A stretch of DNA of 64,000 bases from Cytophagaceae bacterium (GTDB taxonomy: Bacteria; Bacteroidota; Bacteroidia; Cytophagales; Spirosomataceae), in NCBI GenBank assembly GCA_016722655.1, contig JADKIR010000004.1:992001-1056000 (forward strand), read 5' to 3'. Positions 40,140-50,066 of this stretch are shown here, in pieces. The notes under the pieces are model-generated. The model saw only the letters and a program-made list of their open reading frames with translations, was not told where the DNA came from and made no database searches. Both the position numbers and the translations under genes were made by a program. Every line of letters starts with the position of its first letter. Positions within the stretch are counted from its first letter, which is position 1.

Positions 40140-43100
40140 AATTATATAGATTCAAGACTTCTGTATCAGAAAGTGTACGGTTAAAGATTTTAAGGTCATC
40201 AGCGGCTCCATTGAAAGGATACCAGGAATTGTTTAGGGCAAACATTCGCCCTATATTCAAATTTTTTGTGTTTGCGGCAGCAAAATTGGGCACTATTCCA
40301 GCGGTTTCAGAGACTTTAGTTCCATTTATGTACATTTTCATGGTGTTGCTACTAAAGGTTATCAATAAGTGATTCCATATATTAAGATTATCGGCAGCTA
40401 AACCAGCTGGTTTTCCAATGAGGAAAAAATTTTGCGTGCCATTTGCATCTACGTTAGCGTAGGTAATTCGTTGTCTATCGTTCTGAGTGTCGTTTGATAT
40501 AGCAAGATAAAATCCAGCCCTATCTCCTTCTTTGGCAAGTAAAGCATGTGTACCGTTGGCTACATTTTGCCTGAATCCATCCATACCGAAATAAGACTTA
40601 AGGTTATACCAAACAGAGTAAGTGAAATTTGTTCCCAAAGCAAGCTGCGATTGATTTGGAACAACCATATAAGCATTGTTGGTTACTCCATTGAAGTCAT
40701 GGCAATAATACGTGTTACTCCTACTAAGCATTAAATTAGTTGTACCATACATGTTACCATTATTTTGAAATCGTGTATCGTCAATCACACCTTGATTGTA
40801 TTTTAAATTGTATTTCGCTACTAAATTGCTATTGGGAACTATATTGCTGTTGCATCCTTCAATTTTTGCTGTAAATACTTTATGGCCACTGCTTTCAAAT
40901 CCTGGGTTGAGTGTAATACTAGTTCCTGCATTTAATGTGGTTTGTATCGCTAAAGAAGAAGTTGTAATGACTATTTCCTTTGAAGTTTTATAGATGTCTG
41001 GATATAAATTTTTATGAAAATCCAATGATTCAAAACAAGGGATATTTTTGTTTTCAATATAAATACTACCATGGCCAACTCCCTGGCTAAAAGCCAAAGA
41101 GGTAGTACCAGTAGCATCAAACAGTTGTAAATAGGTATCAATATTACTATTAGACCCATTAATTGTCTTGATTTCTAGATAATTACCAAAATAAGTCAAT
41201 ACAATTTTATATTTTCCTAAAGTTGAGTTGTTTTCTAAAACGATTTTCAAGAAATAAATTTTTTCGAAAGCAATTAATTTGAACCAATCTTGATCTGTTG
41301 CTAGCTCAAAGCATAAATCAGGTGATGTATATGGAGCAGAAGGCAGTAAGTAACTAGAAATATTTTGATTATTGGGTTCGAATGGGTCACAAATCGGAGG
41401 GTTAACAGTAACAGTTGCATTGCCACTAACCGAACCTTGTCCGCAAGCGTTACTTACCCCAGTTAACGAATATAAGGTGGTCATTTCAGGAACTGCTCCA
41501 ATTATAAAAGGATTTGATGATATATTTTCATATGTAATTGCATCATTAATTGTGAAACTATAAGGAGGCAAGCCTGTAAATGAAATAGTTAAATTTGCTA
41601 TTTGACCACTTATTATTGTTTGAGTACCGCTTAAAGTAGCAGTGGGAGCCGTGCAAGCATTTACTGTAACAGTACCACTTCCACGGCTATTACTCACACA
41701 GTTGTTTTCAGCACAAGAAGCATAATAAATAGTAGTCGTGTTGATTGATGGAGTTGTAAACGAATTGCCTGTTCCTAATGAACTTTCACCCGAAGCCGCA
41801 CTATACCAGTTAATTGTACCAGAGCATCCCGAAGCTGTTAAAGTAGCCGTTTGACCCGAATTAATGGTACTATTAGAAATTGTAGGAGTAGCTGGAATGG
41901 CATTTATGGTTACCGTAACAGCACTTCTACTTGTACTTACACAAGTTCCGACAGAACAGTTTACATAATAAGTAGTCGAAGTACTTAATGATAGCGTAGT
42001 ATAATAACTTCCAGTATGAAAAGCAGTTCCCCCTGTTGTACTATTAAACCATTGAATAGTTCCGCTGCAATTTAAGGCAGATAAATTTACTGTCCCGCTG
42101 CCACAACGGCTTGCGGAAATGGCTGTAGGTGCTGATGGAGGTAAACAAGTTACAGTAAAGTTCTTGGTTACTGTTTCACCATTATATGTAAATTCCATTT
42201 GCCATGTTCCTAATGGGGCATTTGATGGTAAAACATAAATGCCAGATATAAAATAATCGTAAGGTTCGTCAATATTTTGAGTGCCTGCCCAATTCTCGAC
42301 AACTACTCCAGATGGATTTTTAAACTTTAAAGAATAGGCTTGTCCAGTTTTCATAGCCCTTACATAACCAAAACTCAAAACCGTTTCACCAACTTGAAAC
42401 GATGTTTTTTCATTTTCAACTTCGGGGTTTGGGCAAGTTGGATAGACCGCTTGAGCACTATTGGTGGTAACTTTCAATATTCCTGTTGGTAAATATGGTT
42501 TTTGAGCAAGCCATCTGCTTCCACCCGTATTGCAAGTGCCTGTAAAAGGATCGAAAGGGTCGCCATTTGAATCATTGCATTCAAAATGAAGATGAGGTCC
42601 GTTTGAAGAACCAGAACTACCCACTTTGCCCAGAAACTCCCCTTTTAATACAGTCGAACCGATTGATTTTGTTGTTAAACTATTTGTTTTAAGGTGGCCA
42701 TAGGTTGTTGTTGTACCATCGGAATGTTGAAGTACAACGACGTTCCAATTCGGGTTAGAAAAATCACAATTTCGGTCGAAATTACTACCTTCTTTGTAAA
42801 TTATTACCCCATCAGCAGCTGCAATCACATCTACCTGACCCGCATCCATCATTTTCCAACCAAAAGGTGCAGCATAAATGTCAGTACCAGAGTGATTATA
42901 ACCACTTACGTCATATGTATGTGTTCCACAATTATAATCTTGTGTTTGTCCATAGGAGGGGTTGTGATCAAAATAGGCAGAAATTCCCCAAACACTTGGA
43001 TCATTAAATCCTGTTGCTTGTTGAACAGGCCAGTCAAAAAGAACCGGATTGGTAGAAAAATTTGGTTTGGATTTTGAAGATTATAAGCGGTTATAGCTTC

Positions 43101-43208
43101 TCTAATTACTTTAGAGAAATCTTTAGGGGGAATACAAATAAGCTGACCTTTAGAGTTTTGTGAAAAACTTAAAAATGGTAATAATAAAAAAAATAAAAGT
43201 TTTTGCAT
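40129..43208 (-). pseudogene. M23 metallopeptidase with 3-coathanger and LamG domains, frameshifted
   Basis: The 5' part (from ATG at 43208, signal peptide ending LSFSQ) and the main frame (open to the stop at 40129) are joined by a one-base loss near 43056-43063, in the run GAAAAATTTGG. Restoring it gives about 1026 residues. The M23 domain needs both pieces: NHSGTD (first zinc histidine, between frames) and GSSGSSNGPHLHFEC (HLH pair). Using only the internal ATG at 42852 would remove the first zinc ligand. Ig-like domains, a coathanger stack (ITLNPGFESSGHKVFTAKIE) and a C-terminal LamG domain follow. It is either a true mutation or a sequencing error. Role: cell-wall peptide cleavage at the surface. 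Confidence 0.75.
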
Positions 43209-43323
43209 CAGTAAAAAATCAATGTTGTACTAAAAATAGGTTTGTAGTTTTTATATCTAACTGATGGCTATTTCGCAGAATAACAAACCTAATGAAAATA
43301 AAGTATGAAATGAAAAATATTTA

Positions 43324-43590
43324 TTATTCGGTGTTAGGTTCAAAAGACCTCCTCCTAGACACAGGTAACCTTTTACCATTTTGAAGCAAAACTTCAAATT
43401 CAGTGTAAGAAATTACATGCCTTCGATTTACCAAATAGCGACGGTGTATGCGGGAAAAAGCTTTATGAGTTTGTAATATTTTTTCAAAATGTTTTAGTGT
43501 GTATGATTGCATTTGTTTTCTCCCATCATTGAAATGAAAAATGGTATAATTTGCTGAAGCTTCTAGATACTGTATTTCTGAGCAGTTCAT
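43324..43590 (-). CDS. Stand-alone LytTR DNA-binding domain protein
   Basis: An 88-residue protein that is almost only a LytTR domain: IQYLEASANYTIFHFNDGRK, then FEKILQTHKAFSRIHRRYLV and HVISYTEFEVLLQNGKRLPVSRR. LytTR domains bind short direct repeats in promoters. There is no receiver domain, so it is not a normal response regulator. It lies between the frameshifted M23 gene (115 bp downstream) and the divergent LuxR-type regulator (80 bp), so it probably regulates one of these element genes. Autoregulation is possible. Confidence 0.88.
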   Translation of the reverse strand: MNCSEIQYLEASANYTIFHFNDGRKQMQSYTLKHFEKILQTHKAFSRIHRRYLVNRRHVISYTEFEVLLQNGKRLPVSRRRSFEPNTE

Positions 43591-43670
43591 TTAGATTTTT
43601 TGTTGTTTCTTCAAAAATATATACACTTATATATTAAATTTGACTGCCAATCAGTCAAATCCAAATAATA

Positions 43671-44498
43671 ATGGAAAATAAATCCTTTTTACAAATTGCA
43701 CTAGAGCAATTAGAAAAACTATATCCCCAAAATGCTGATTATAAGCCTTTGGTGGATGAAAGAACTCAAGTTTCAGAGATTCAAAACTTAAAATTCACTG
43801 TCAAGTATGAACAATTTTTTTTCGTATTAAATCTCGTAAGTAGAAAAATTGAACATGCTAACGGTCTTTCTGAATGGATGGGATATGCTGACGGCCAGTT
43901 TGGACTTTTTGATTATTTTAAAATCATCCACCCCAGACATTTGCAAACTCTCAATTTGAACGCTACTTCAGCATTTGACACTGCAAATTCTGAGGAGTTT
44001 GATTTGAAATTCATGCACCAGAAAATTGTTATTCAGCTGCCACTTTTGCACCAAAATGGCAAATATTATTTAACCAAAAGAACACTTTATCCTTTTCAGA
44101 TAGATAAAAGTGGCAAAGTATTATCCTATCTGAATCACTTTGTGTTACTTAAAGAATATCAGGAATTTGACGTATTAGATATTAGAGTTGGAAAAGAAAA
44201 TCAAATCATCGCTCAATCGGAAGAAAATGCCTTAAAGAAAAATCAGAGCGAAAACCTTGATAAAATAATACAGGATTTAGGTTTAAATGAGCGTGAGTAT
44301 TCTATACTTAAACTATTAGCAAATAATCCAAAACTTAAACACAAAGAAATTGCAAATATTTTAGGTGAAAATATTATTACTATTCAAAAAACTGATAGCA
44401 AAAGAATTTTAAATAAGGTGAGGGAGTATTTTCAGATTGAAGCATTTTCAAACCTTAAAGAAGTTGCCCTGTTTATGAAACGAGAAGGTATTTTGTGA
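43671..44498 (+). CDS. LuxR-type HTH regulator with PAS-like N-terminus
   Basis: A 275-residue protein. The N-terminal 200 residues have a PAS-like look (KYEQFFFVLNLVSRKIEHAN; GLSEWMGYADGQFGLFDYFK; YLTKRTLYPFQIDKSGKV). The C-terminal 65 residues form a LuxR/GerE-type HTH: LGLNEREYSILKLLANNPKL, then HKEIANILGENIITIQKTDS. Such proteins in Bacteroidota regulate surface or mobile-element genes. It is divergent from the LytTR gene and converges on the integrase, ending 8 bp from it. The ligand, if any, is unknown. Confidence 0.8.
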   Translation: MENKSFLQIALEQLEKLYPQNADYKPLVDERTQVSEIQNLKFTVKYEQFFFVLNLVSRKIEHANGLSEWMGYADGQFGLFDYFKIIHPRHLQTLNLNATSAFDTANSEEFDLKFMHQKIVIQLPLLHQNGKYYLTKRTLYPFQIDKSGKVLSYLNHFVLLKEYQEFDVLDIRVGKENQIIAQSEENALKKNQSENLDKIIQDLGLNEREYSILKLLANNPKLKHKEIANILGENIITIQKTDSKRILNKVREYFQIEAFSNLKEVALFMKREGIL

Positions 44499-44506
44499 CA
44501 CTAATT

Positions 44507-45733
44507 TCACAAATTCAAACTAGCCTCATATTTAACAGAATCATCAAATGAGTCCAAATAAACCTGAGTTATAGCTTCAGATTTATGCCCCATCATTTCG
44601 CTAATTATGGCAGTACTTACGTTTGATTTTTTCAAAGCAGTGGCGAAGCTGTGTCGGGCAACGTATGTGGTTACATTGAGGTTTTCGTCTAAGCCAGCCA
44701 TTTTGCAGAGGTCTTTCAACTTAGCATTTACCATCCTTTGGGTTTTCTTCAGTCTATTAGCAACAGTCATGGGTTTAATATGAACATTTTTGTCAAGAAA
44801 GGGGAAAATAAAGTTTTCATTTCCATGTGTAAGACATTTATATTTTTCAACTATTTCGACAGCCTTTGGAGGTAATGAGATTGTCATTTTTTTCCCTGTT
44901 TTACTTCTTACGTAGTCCATTATTAATCCATTGGGACCAACCCTTAGGTTTTTCCATTTTAACAAGGCTACATCCTTGAAATTGGTTCCGGAACTATAAT
45001 AGCTGAACATAAAGAAGTCTTGTGCTAGGGATATAGGCGAGTTGAAAATTGTATTAATTTCTTCTATCTTCCTTACATCATCTTTGGAAATTGCCCTTTT
45101 TTCAGTTTCATTTTTTAGGTGTGAAATTGAATATTCTTCAAAAGGATTATCCTCTTTGGGGAATACTTCAGCCTCAATAGCTTTATTAATAGTTGCCCTG
45201 AGTGTCCTAAAGTAAACACTCATACTATTAGGATTAAGACCCTCAGATCTTAAATGAAGCTCAAATTTGGTGAGAAAAGATTTTTTGATGTCTGTAAACT
45301 GTAATTTCTTTTCACCCATGTATTTCTTTAAAACTCTTTTTAAATCATAATAAACCCTTGAATTGCCAATCTTACCATTTGCTTTTAAATCATTAATTAT
45401 TTGGTCCAGAAAATCAAAAACAGATAGTTTATTAACTTGCTTTACAAGTTTTGTTTTTACATCCTGGGAAGAAAAGCTTTTGTTTTCATTTTCGACCTTT
45501 ATAAGTGCTTTATTGGCTTCCATCTTTTTTGAGTCAATCAAAACACAAAGTTCCGCATACAAAGGATGCTTTCTCTTTGGTAATTCTTTTTTGATATCCC
45601 AAAGCTCTTTACTACAACTATGCCCTATCGAAATGTATTTAGTTTTCCTGTCTTTGATAATTCTTACCATTATTGGATGCTCACCATTTTTGAGAGTTTT
45701 CGAAGTAAATAATACGATGTTAGTTGACGCCAT
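44507..45733 (-). CDS. Tyrosine recombinase (integrase) of the element
   Basis: A 408-residue site-specific recombinase: an N-terminal arm-binding and SAM-like region (1-210), then the catalytic domain. Visible catalytic residues are R360-H361 in YVARHSFAT, H383 in MMGHKS and the nucleophile Y392 in TQVYLDSF. At the usual first-arginine position the sequence is FSYYSSGTNFKDVALLKW, with Ser instead of Arg, as also reported for the Bacteroides CTnDOT integrase. The start is 150 bp from the right tRNA repeat and 20 bp from a 22-bp repeat also found at the left end. It most likely catalyses integration into tRNA-Val. Confidence 0.93.
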   Translation of the reverse strand: MASTNIVLFTSKTLKNGEHPIMVRIIKDRKTKYISIGHSCSKELWDIKKELPKRKHPLYAELCVLIDSKKMEANKALIKVENENKSFSSQDVKTKLVKQVNKLSVFDFLDQIINDLKANGKIGNSRVYYDLKRVLKKYMGEKKLQFTDIKKSFLTKFELHLRSEGLNPNSMSVYFRTLRATINKAIEAEVFPKEDNPFEEYSISHLKNETEKRAISKDDVRKIEEINTIFNSPISLAQDFFMFSYYSSGTNFKDVALLKWKNLRVGPNGLIMDYVRSKTGKKMTISLPPKAVEIVEKYKCLTHGNENFIFPFLDKNVHIKPMTVANRLKKTQRMVNAKLKDLCKMAGLDENLNVTTYVARHSFATALKKSNVSTAIISEMMGHKSEAITQVYLDSFDDSVKYEASLNL

Positions 45734-45753
45734 TTTATATTTTGTTTATTTCT

Positions 45754-45775
45754 GGTTTAAACATAGTTTAAACAA
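45754..45775 (+). repeat. Right copy of 22-bp integrase arm-type repeat
   Basis: Identical to 11730-11751, same orientation. It lies 20 bp upstream of the integrase start and 110 bp from the right tRNA repeat, so it may bind integrase and overlap the integrase promoter. Confidence 0.7.
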
Positions 45776-45885
45776 ATGTATAAAAAATTGAAATACACTT
45801 CAAAATATTGCAAAAAATAAAATTATAAAATACTTATTTTCAATATTTTACAAAATTTCAAAAAATATTAAAAAATAATGTATTA

Positions 45886-45936
45886 CTGCCTTACAAGCAG
45901 AGGGTCGGGGGTTCGAATCCCTCAACTCCCACGAAA
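45886..45936 (+). repeat. attR: right 51-bp direct repeat (orphan tRNA-Val 3' half)
   Basis: Identical to 11614-11664. The sequence upstream (poly-A/T) cannot form the 5' half of a tRNA, so this is the displaced 3' half of the original tRNA-Val gene. Confidence 0.93.
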
Positions 45937-45963
45937 GTCTTCGAGAAATCGAAGACTTTTTTT
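45934..45963 (+). terminator. Original tRNA-Val terminator, now stranded
   Basis: The 11-bp stem AAAGTCTTCGA / TCGAAGACTTT with a GAAA tetraloop is followed by a T run. It overlaps the last bases of attR and was presumably the chromosomal terminator of tRNA-Val before insertion. Confidence 0.8.
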
Positions 45964-46102
45964 ATGTTCCAAAATTAGATTTACATTTTTTTCTAAAAAA
46001 AACCACCTAATAAAAATCATTTTAAAAAAATTGACGTTTAAATTAAAATAAGGTTTTAAGCCAAATATTTTTCTCAACAAAACGTACATTTTTTTTTAAT
46101 CA

Positions 46103-46735
46103 ATGAAAAAAACAATTTTATCCGCAATTTTTATTCTGCTTTCAACTTTTTCCTTTGCACAAAAAGATTGGAAATTTGTAAAAAATACTGAAGGGATTAA
46201 AGTTTATAACAAAAAGGTGGGCAGCCTTAAAGATGTCAAAATTGAACTGACTTTTGATTGTGAAATGAGTACTTTGATAGAAGTATTGATGGATATCCCT
46301 AATTTTCCGAAATGGATTTACAAAGTAAATTATTCAAAATTTATAAAAAATGTCGGTCACAATCAGCGATTGTATTATAATCAGATCGATATGCCATGGC
46401 CTGTCAAAGACCGTGATTTGGTAGGGATGAGTAAAATAACCCAAAACCCTGTTACTAAAGAGGTAATTTTGGAAGATATTGGACAAAATAAAGGAATGCC
46501 CCTCAATCCGGATTATTTGAGAGTCACTGATTTTCATGCAAAATGGGTCTTTACGCCAACTTCAAACGGCATCAAAGGTGTTTACACCCTTCACTCTGAC
46601 CCGGCAGGAGAACTACCGGACGTGGTTATTAACATGTTTGTAGATGAGGGCCCTGTCAACTCAATGAAGGCCTTGAAGAAAATGATTAAAGAAAAAAAAT
46701 ATATCCAATCCAGCAGCCATGGAATAATAAATTGA
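46103..46735 (+). CDS. START domain protein, exported
   Basis: A 210-residue protein with a signal peptide (1-19, ending FSFAQ) and a START/Bet v1-like lipid-binding domain: LIEVLMDIPNFPKWIYKVNY, MPWPVKDRDLVGMSKI, WVFTPTSNGIKGVYTLHSDP and PDVVINMFVDEGPVNSMKAL. Such proteins bind or shuttle lipids in the periplasm in Bacteroidota. The ligand is not inferable. It is the first chromosomal gene right of the element and converges on the beta-CASP gene. Confidence 0.9.
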   Translation: MKKTILSAIFILLSTFSFAQKDWKFVKNTEGIKVYNKKVGSLKDVKIELTFDCEMSTLIEVLMDIPNFPKWIYKVNYSKFIKNVGHNQRLYYNQIDMPWPVKDRDLVGMSKITQNPVTKEVILEDIGQNKGMPLNPDYLRVTDFHAKWVFTPTSNGIKGVYTLHSDPAGELPDVVINMFVDEGPVNSMKALKKMIKEKKYIQSSSHGIIN

Positions 46736-46748
46736 GCTGTAATTGGTT

Positions 46749-48143
46749 TTACAATTCAATCCCCTCTCCTTGTGCAGGAATCACTACATTTTTAAAGCCC
46801 TCTGCTTCCAGTTTTTTCTTGAATTCGGTCTGGGTTTCTATTTCGCCATGTACCAAAAACAGTTTTTTCACTTTCTGTGGATCCTGACATTTGAGTAACC
46901 CAATCATTTCAGAATAATCGGCGTGTGCTGAAAAAGAATCCATAATGGCAATTTCGGCTTTTACAAATTTCTCCTCACCAAAAATCTTCACTATAGGTTC
47001 TCCGGATTTGAGTTGTTGGCCAAGTGAATTTGGCGAGCAATAACCCACCATAAGTATTGTGTTTCTGGCATTTTCCACATTATTGGCAATATGATGTTTA
47101 ATTCTGCCCGCCTCTGCCATTCCGGATGCCGAAATAATAATGCAAGGTTTGTCATAATTGTTTAGAGCCTTTGAATCATTTACTTCTGTGATATAATGGA
47201 GATTATTGAACCCAAAAGCATCACCATCACGCTCAATATATTTCAGTATTTCCGGGTTAAAATCTTCTCTGTGACGTTTCATGACCATCGTGGCCTGTAC
47301 TGCGAGCGGGCTATCAACATAAACCGGTATGTGCGGTAATTTACCTTCGTTTTCCAATTGATCTAAGGCATATACCAGCTCCTGGGTGCGGTCAACCGCA
47401 AATGCCGGGATAATAAGTTTGCCTCTTTTTTTTACACATGTTTTATGCACAATTTCGAGTAGGTGTGCCTTCATGTCAACTTCGGGTTCGTGAAGGCGAT
47501 TCCCATAAGTGGACTCACAAATAATATAATCTGCTTGAGGGAATTCGGCTGGGCTAGAAAGAATTTTATCATTTGGCCTGCCAATATCTCCGGTAAAATA
47601 TAGCTTTTTGGTGTGATGGTCTTCTTCAAAATCAATCATGATACCTGCACTTCCTAAAATATGCCCGGCATTGTAATATTCTACTTTTATGCCTTCTTCA
47701 AGATAAAAAGGTATGTTGAGATGTATTTCCTGAAAAAGCGACATGGCCTTTTCTACGTCCTCTTCTTCATAGAGTAGTTCAAGAGTTTCTTCACCTCTTT
47801 TTTTTCTTCTTTTATTCACACGCTCCAAATCTCTTTCCTGAATACGGGCCGAATCAAGCAACATTATCTGGCAAAGACTTTTGGTGGCTTCGGTACAGAA
47901 GATTTGCCCCGAAAAGCCCAGTTTTACCAGTCGGGGGATCAATCCGGAATGGTCGATATGAGCATGTGAAAGCAAAAGATAATCTATTTCTTTGGGATTG
48001 AATCCAAATTTCAGGTTGAGCTCACTGGTATTAATACCCTGAAACATGCCACAATCCAGCAGGATTTTAGTGCCTTTTTGGGTTGTAATGAGATGTTTAC
48101 TTCCTGTTACTCTTTGTGCTGCTCCGTAGAATTGGACTTTCAT
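46749..48143 (-). CDS. Beta-CASP metallo-beta-lactamase-fold RNA hydrolase
   Basis: A 464-residue protein. The metallo-beta-lactamase core has the zinc motif SHAHIDHSGLIPRL, plus AGHILGSAG and the acidic TGDIGRP. The beta-CASP insertion has ESTYGNRLH, and the C-terminus has ISASGMAEAGRIKHH and FSAHADYSEM. This is the bacterial YSH1/CPSF-73-like family, presumed to cut or trim RNA in the cytoplasm. It is alone on its strand, facing the START gene. Confidence 0.94.
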   Translation of the reverse strand: MKVQFYGAAQRVTGSKHLITTQKGTKILLDCGMFQGINTSELNLKFGFNPKEIDYLLLSHAHIDHSGLIPRLVKLGFSGQIFCTEATKSLCQIMLLDSARIQERDLERVNKRRKKRGEETLELLYEEEDVEKAMSLFQEIHLNIPFYLEEGIKVEYYNAGHILGSAGIMIDFEEDHHTKKLYFTGDIGRPNDKILSSPAEFPQADYIICESTYGNRLHEPEVDMKAHLLEIVHKTCVKKRGKLIIPAFAVDRTQELVYALDQLENEGKLPHIPVYVDSPLAVQATMVMKRHREDFNPEILKYIERDGDAFGFNNLHYITEVNDSKALNNYDKPCIIISASGMAEAGRIKHHIANNVENARNTILMVGYCSPNSLGQQLKSGEPIVKIFGEEKFVKAEIAIMDSFSAHADYSEMIGLLKCQDPQKVKKLFLVHGEIETQTEFKKKLEAEGFKNVVIPAQGEGIEL

Positions 48144-48260
48144 ATATTAATATTTTTTTTGAATCTAAGATTTCTTTGCAAAATAATCATTTGTAACAAA
48201 AATTGAATATAAAAATAGTAAAGACGTCACTCTATTTAAAAAATTCAAAATAATACACAT

Positions 48261-48293
48261 AAAAAAGCAGAAACCTCGGGAGGAGATTTCTGC
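48261..48293 (-). terminator. Intrinsic terminator of purH
   Basis: On the minus strand GCAGAAATCTCCTCCCGAGG then TTTCTGC forms a stem (GCAGAAA/TTTCTGC plus CTC/GAG) followed by TTTTTT. It is 24 bp past the purH stop. Confidence 0.8.
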
Positions 48294-48316
48294 CAATATT
48301 TAAAACTAAACTTTTA

Positions 48317-49831
48317 TTAATGTAGAAAGTGCCTCACTCCTGTCATAACCATTGCCATATTGTGCTGATTACAATAATCAATTGACAATTGATCTTTGAT
48401 AGAGCCACCGGGCTGAACAACCGCTTTAATACCGGCCAGGTCAGCGATTTCAACACAGTCGGGGAAAGGGAAAAATGCTTCTGAGGCCATAACGGCACCA
48501 TTTAGATCAAATCCAAATTCTTTAGCTTTATCAATAGCTTGTTTAAGAGCATCTACACGGGAGGTTTGTCCAACCCCACTTGCAAGCAGTTGCCCATCTT
48601 TTGCCAAAACCACATTATTTGACTTCAAATGCTTACATATTTTCAATGCAAATTCCAGAGCCAGATTTTCAGAATCAGTCGGTATCCTATCTGTAACTAC
48701 CTTAAAATCTTCTGTTTTTTCGGTTGACAGGTCCTTGTCTTGTTCCAAAACTCCATTTAAAAGTGTTCTAAACTGCTTTTTGGATGTTTTAACTTCTTTC
48801 CTGAGCAATAACCGACGGTCTTTTTTCTTTTTCAAAACAGCAAGTGCTTCTTCATCTATAGAAGGTGCTATCAAAATCTCGAAGAAAAGCTTGTGTAATT
48901 CCTCTGCTGTAGCCAAATCCACGTTTTCATTGGTGATTATCACACCCCCAAACGCTGAAACAGGGTCACAGGCGAGAGCATTGAGATAAGCTTCCTTCGA
49001 AGTATCAGCAGTAGCAACCCCACAAGCATTGTTATGTTTTACGATAACATAGGTTAGTTTTTCAAATTCGTCAATCAACCTTACGCAAGCGTCAACATCC
49101 ATGAGGTTGTTGTACGAAAGCTCTTTACCGTGCAATTGAGTGAACATTTCATCGAGGTTTCCGTAAAAAGTGGCCGCCTGATGTGGGTTTTCACCATAAC
49201 GCAATGGTGTTTGGTGAGCCGCACGGAAATTGCCACCATCGTCAATTCCGGCAAAATAGGCATGGATGGCCGAATCATAATGTGAACTGGTACCAAAAGC
49301 TAGTTTAGCATATCTTTTTCTGTCTTCCAGGTCGGTGCTGCAGTTTTTTGCAGAAAGAATTTCGAAAACATCGTCATATTGAGTTCTTGAAGAAACGATC
49401 AGCACGTCGTTGAAGTTTTTGGCGGCTCCCCTTATCAAAGCTATGCCTCCAATATCGATTTTTTCAATGATGTCGTCTTCCGATGCTCCTGAAGCTACGG
49501 TTTCTTCGAAAGGATATAAATCTACTATCACCAAATCAATAGCCGGAATCTCTAACTCAGCTGCTGTTTTTACGTCATCTTCATTATCTCTGCGGTGCAA
49601 TATTCCACCAAATACTTTTGGGTGTAGGGTTTTAACTCTTCCTCCAAAAATTGAAGGATAAGAAGTCAGGTCTTCAACGGCAGTTACCGGAATGCCCATT
49701 TCTTCGATGAAGGTCTGAGTTCCACCTGTAGAATAGATTTTTACGTCATTTTTATGAAGCAACTCTACGATTTTGCCGAGACCATCTTTGTAAAAAACCG
49801 AAATGAGAGCCGATTGAATTTTCTTTGACAT
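48317..49831 (-). CDS. purH: Bifunctional AICAR formyltransferase / IMP cyclohydrolase
   Basis: A 504-residue protein from ATG at 49831 (MSKKIQSALISVFYKDGLGK). A longer frame to 49855 would run into the promoter. The N-terminal cyclohydrolase domain has STGGTQTFIEEMGIPV and GGRVKTLHPKVFGGIL. The C-terminal transformylase domain has LRYGENPHQAATFYG, VKHNNACGVA, DPVSAFGGVI and FFPFPDCVEIADLAGIKAVV. It carries out the last two steps of IMP synthesis. It is monocistronic, with a strong promoter upstream and a terminator downstream. Confidence 0.97.
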   Translation of the reverse strand: MSKKIQSALISVFYKDGLGKIVELLHKNDVKIYSTGGTQTFIEEMGIPVTAVEDLTSYPSIFGGRVKTLHPKVFGGILHRRDNEDDVKTAAELEIPAIDLVIVDLYPFEETVASGASEDDIIEKIDIGGIALIRGAAKNFNDVLIVSSRTQYDDVFEILSAKNCSTDLEDRKRYAKLAFGTSSHYDSAIHAYFAGIDDGGNFRAAHQTPLRYGENPHQAATFYGNLDEMFTQLHGKELSYNNLMDVDACVRLIDEFEKLTYVIVKHNNACGVATADTSKEAYLNALACDPVSAFGGVIITNENVDLATAEELHKLFFEILIAPSIDEEALAVLKKKKDRRLLLRKEVKTSKKQFRTLLNGVLEQDKDLSTEKTEDFKVVTDRIPTDSENLALEFALKICKHLKSNNVVLAKDGQLLASGVGQTSRVDALKQAIDKAKEFGFDLNGAVMASEAFFPFPDCVEIADLAGIKAVVQPGGSIKDQLSIDYCNQHNMAMVMTGVRHFLH

Positions 49832-49852
49832 GCTGTATTTTGAAATTTTCTG

Positions 49853-49882
49853 CAAAAGTACTTATTAAAAAAGCAATCGCAA
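49853..49882 (-). promoter_or_regulatory. purH promoter
   Basis: The minus strand reads TTG (49882-49880), 19 nt, TACTTTTG (49860-49853), a perfect Bacteroidota TTG-N19-TAnnTTTG promoter, 21 nt before the purH ATG. Confidence 0.85.
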
Positions 49883-50066
49883 TTTTGAATTCTTTTTTTT
49901 CGAAAAAAAATAACTGATATCAATATTAGAATTGGATATTCAAAGCCTAAACTGAAAAGGTTGGGCGGTGTTAAAAATTTAACTCTCAAAACAGGATCTA
50001 TCTCTGATTTTGGAGGAAATAAATATACGCCTTAATTTTTTTAGAAATAATCAAATTATTGATTTT

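Larger units (their letters stand above)
11614..45936. mobile_element. Integrative element of about 34.3 kb in tRNA-Val, carrying a defence block
   Basis: The 51-bp sequence from the tRNA-Val anticodon stem to just past its 3' end is repeated identically at 45886-45936, where no complete tRNA exists. Between the copies lie a tyrosine recombinase next to the right copy, an excisionase-like HTH protein, a VapE-type ATPase and a ribbon-helix-helix protein near the left copy, and a large cargo of type I restriction, ATPase, nuclease and secreted-protein genes. A 22-bp repeat sits just inside each end. No relaxase or conjugation genes were seen, so it may be mobilised by other elements, be a satellite-like or genomic island element, or have lost transfer genes. 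Confidence 0.9.

Noticed and set aside
45886..45936. Second tRNA-Val gene
   Set aside because: Only the 3' half is present; the upstream sequence cannot form the acceptor, D arm or anticodon 5' strand.
11614..45936. Conjugative element or prophage
   Set aside because: No relaxase, coupling ATPase, Tra proteins, terminase, portal, capsid or tail genes were recognised between the ends.
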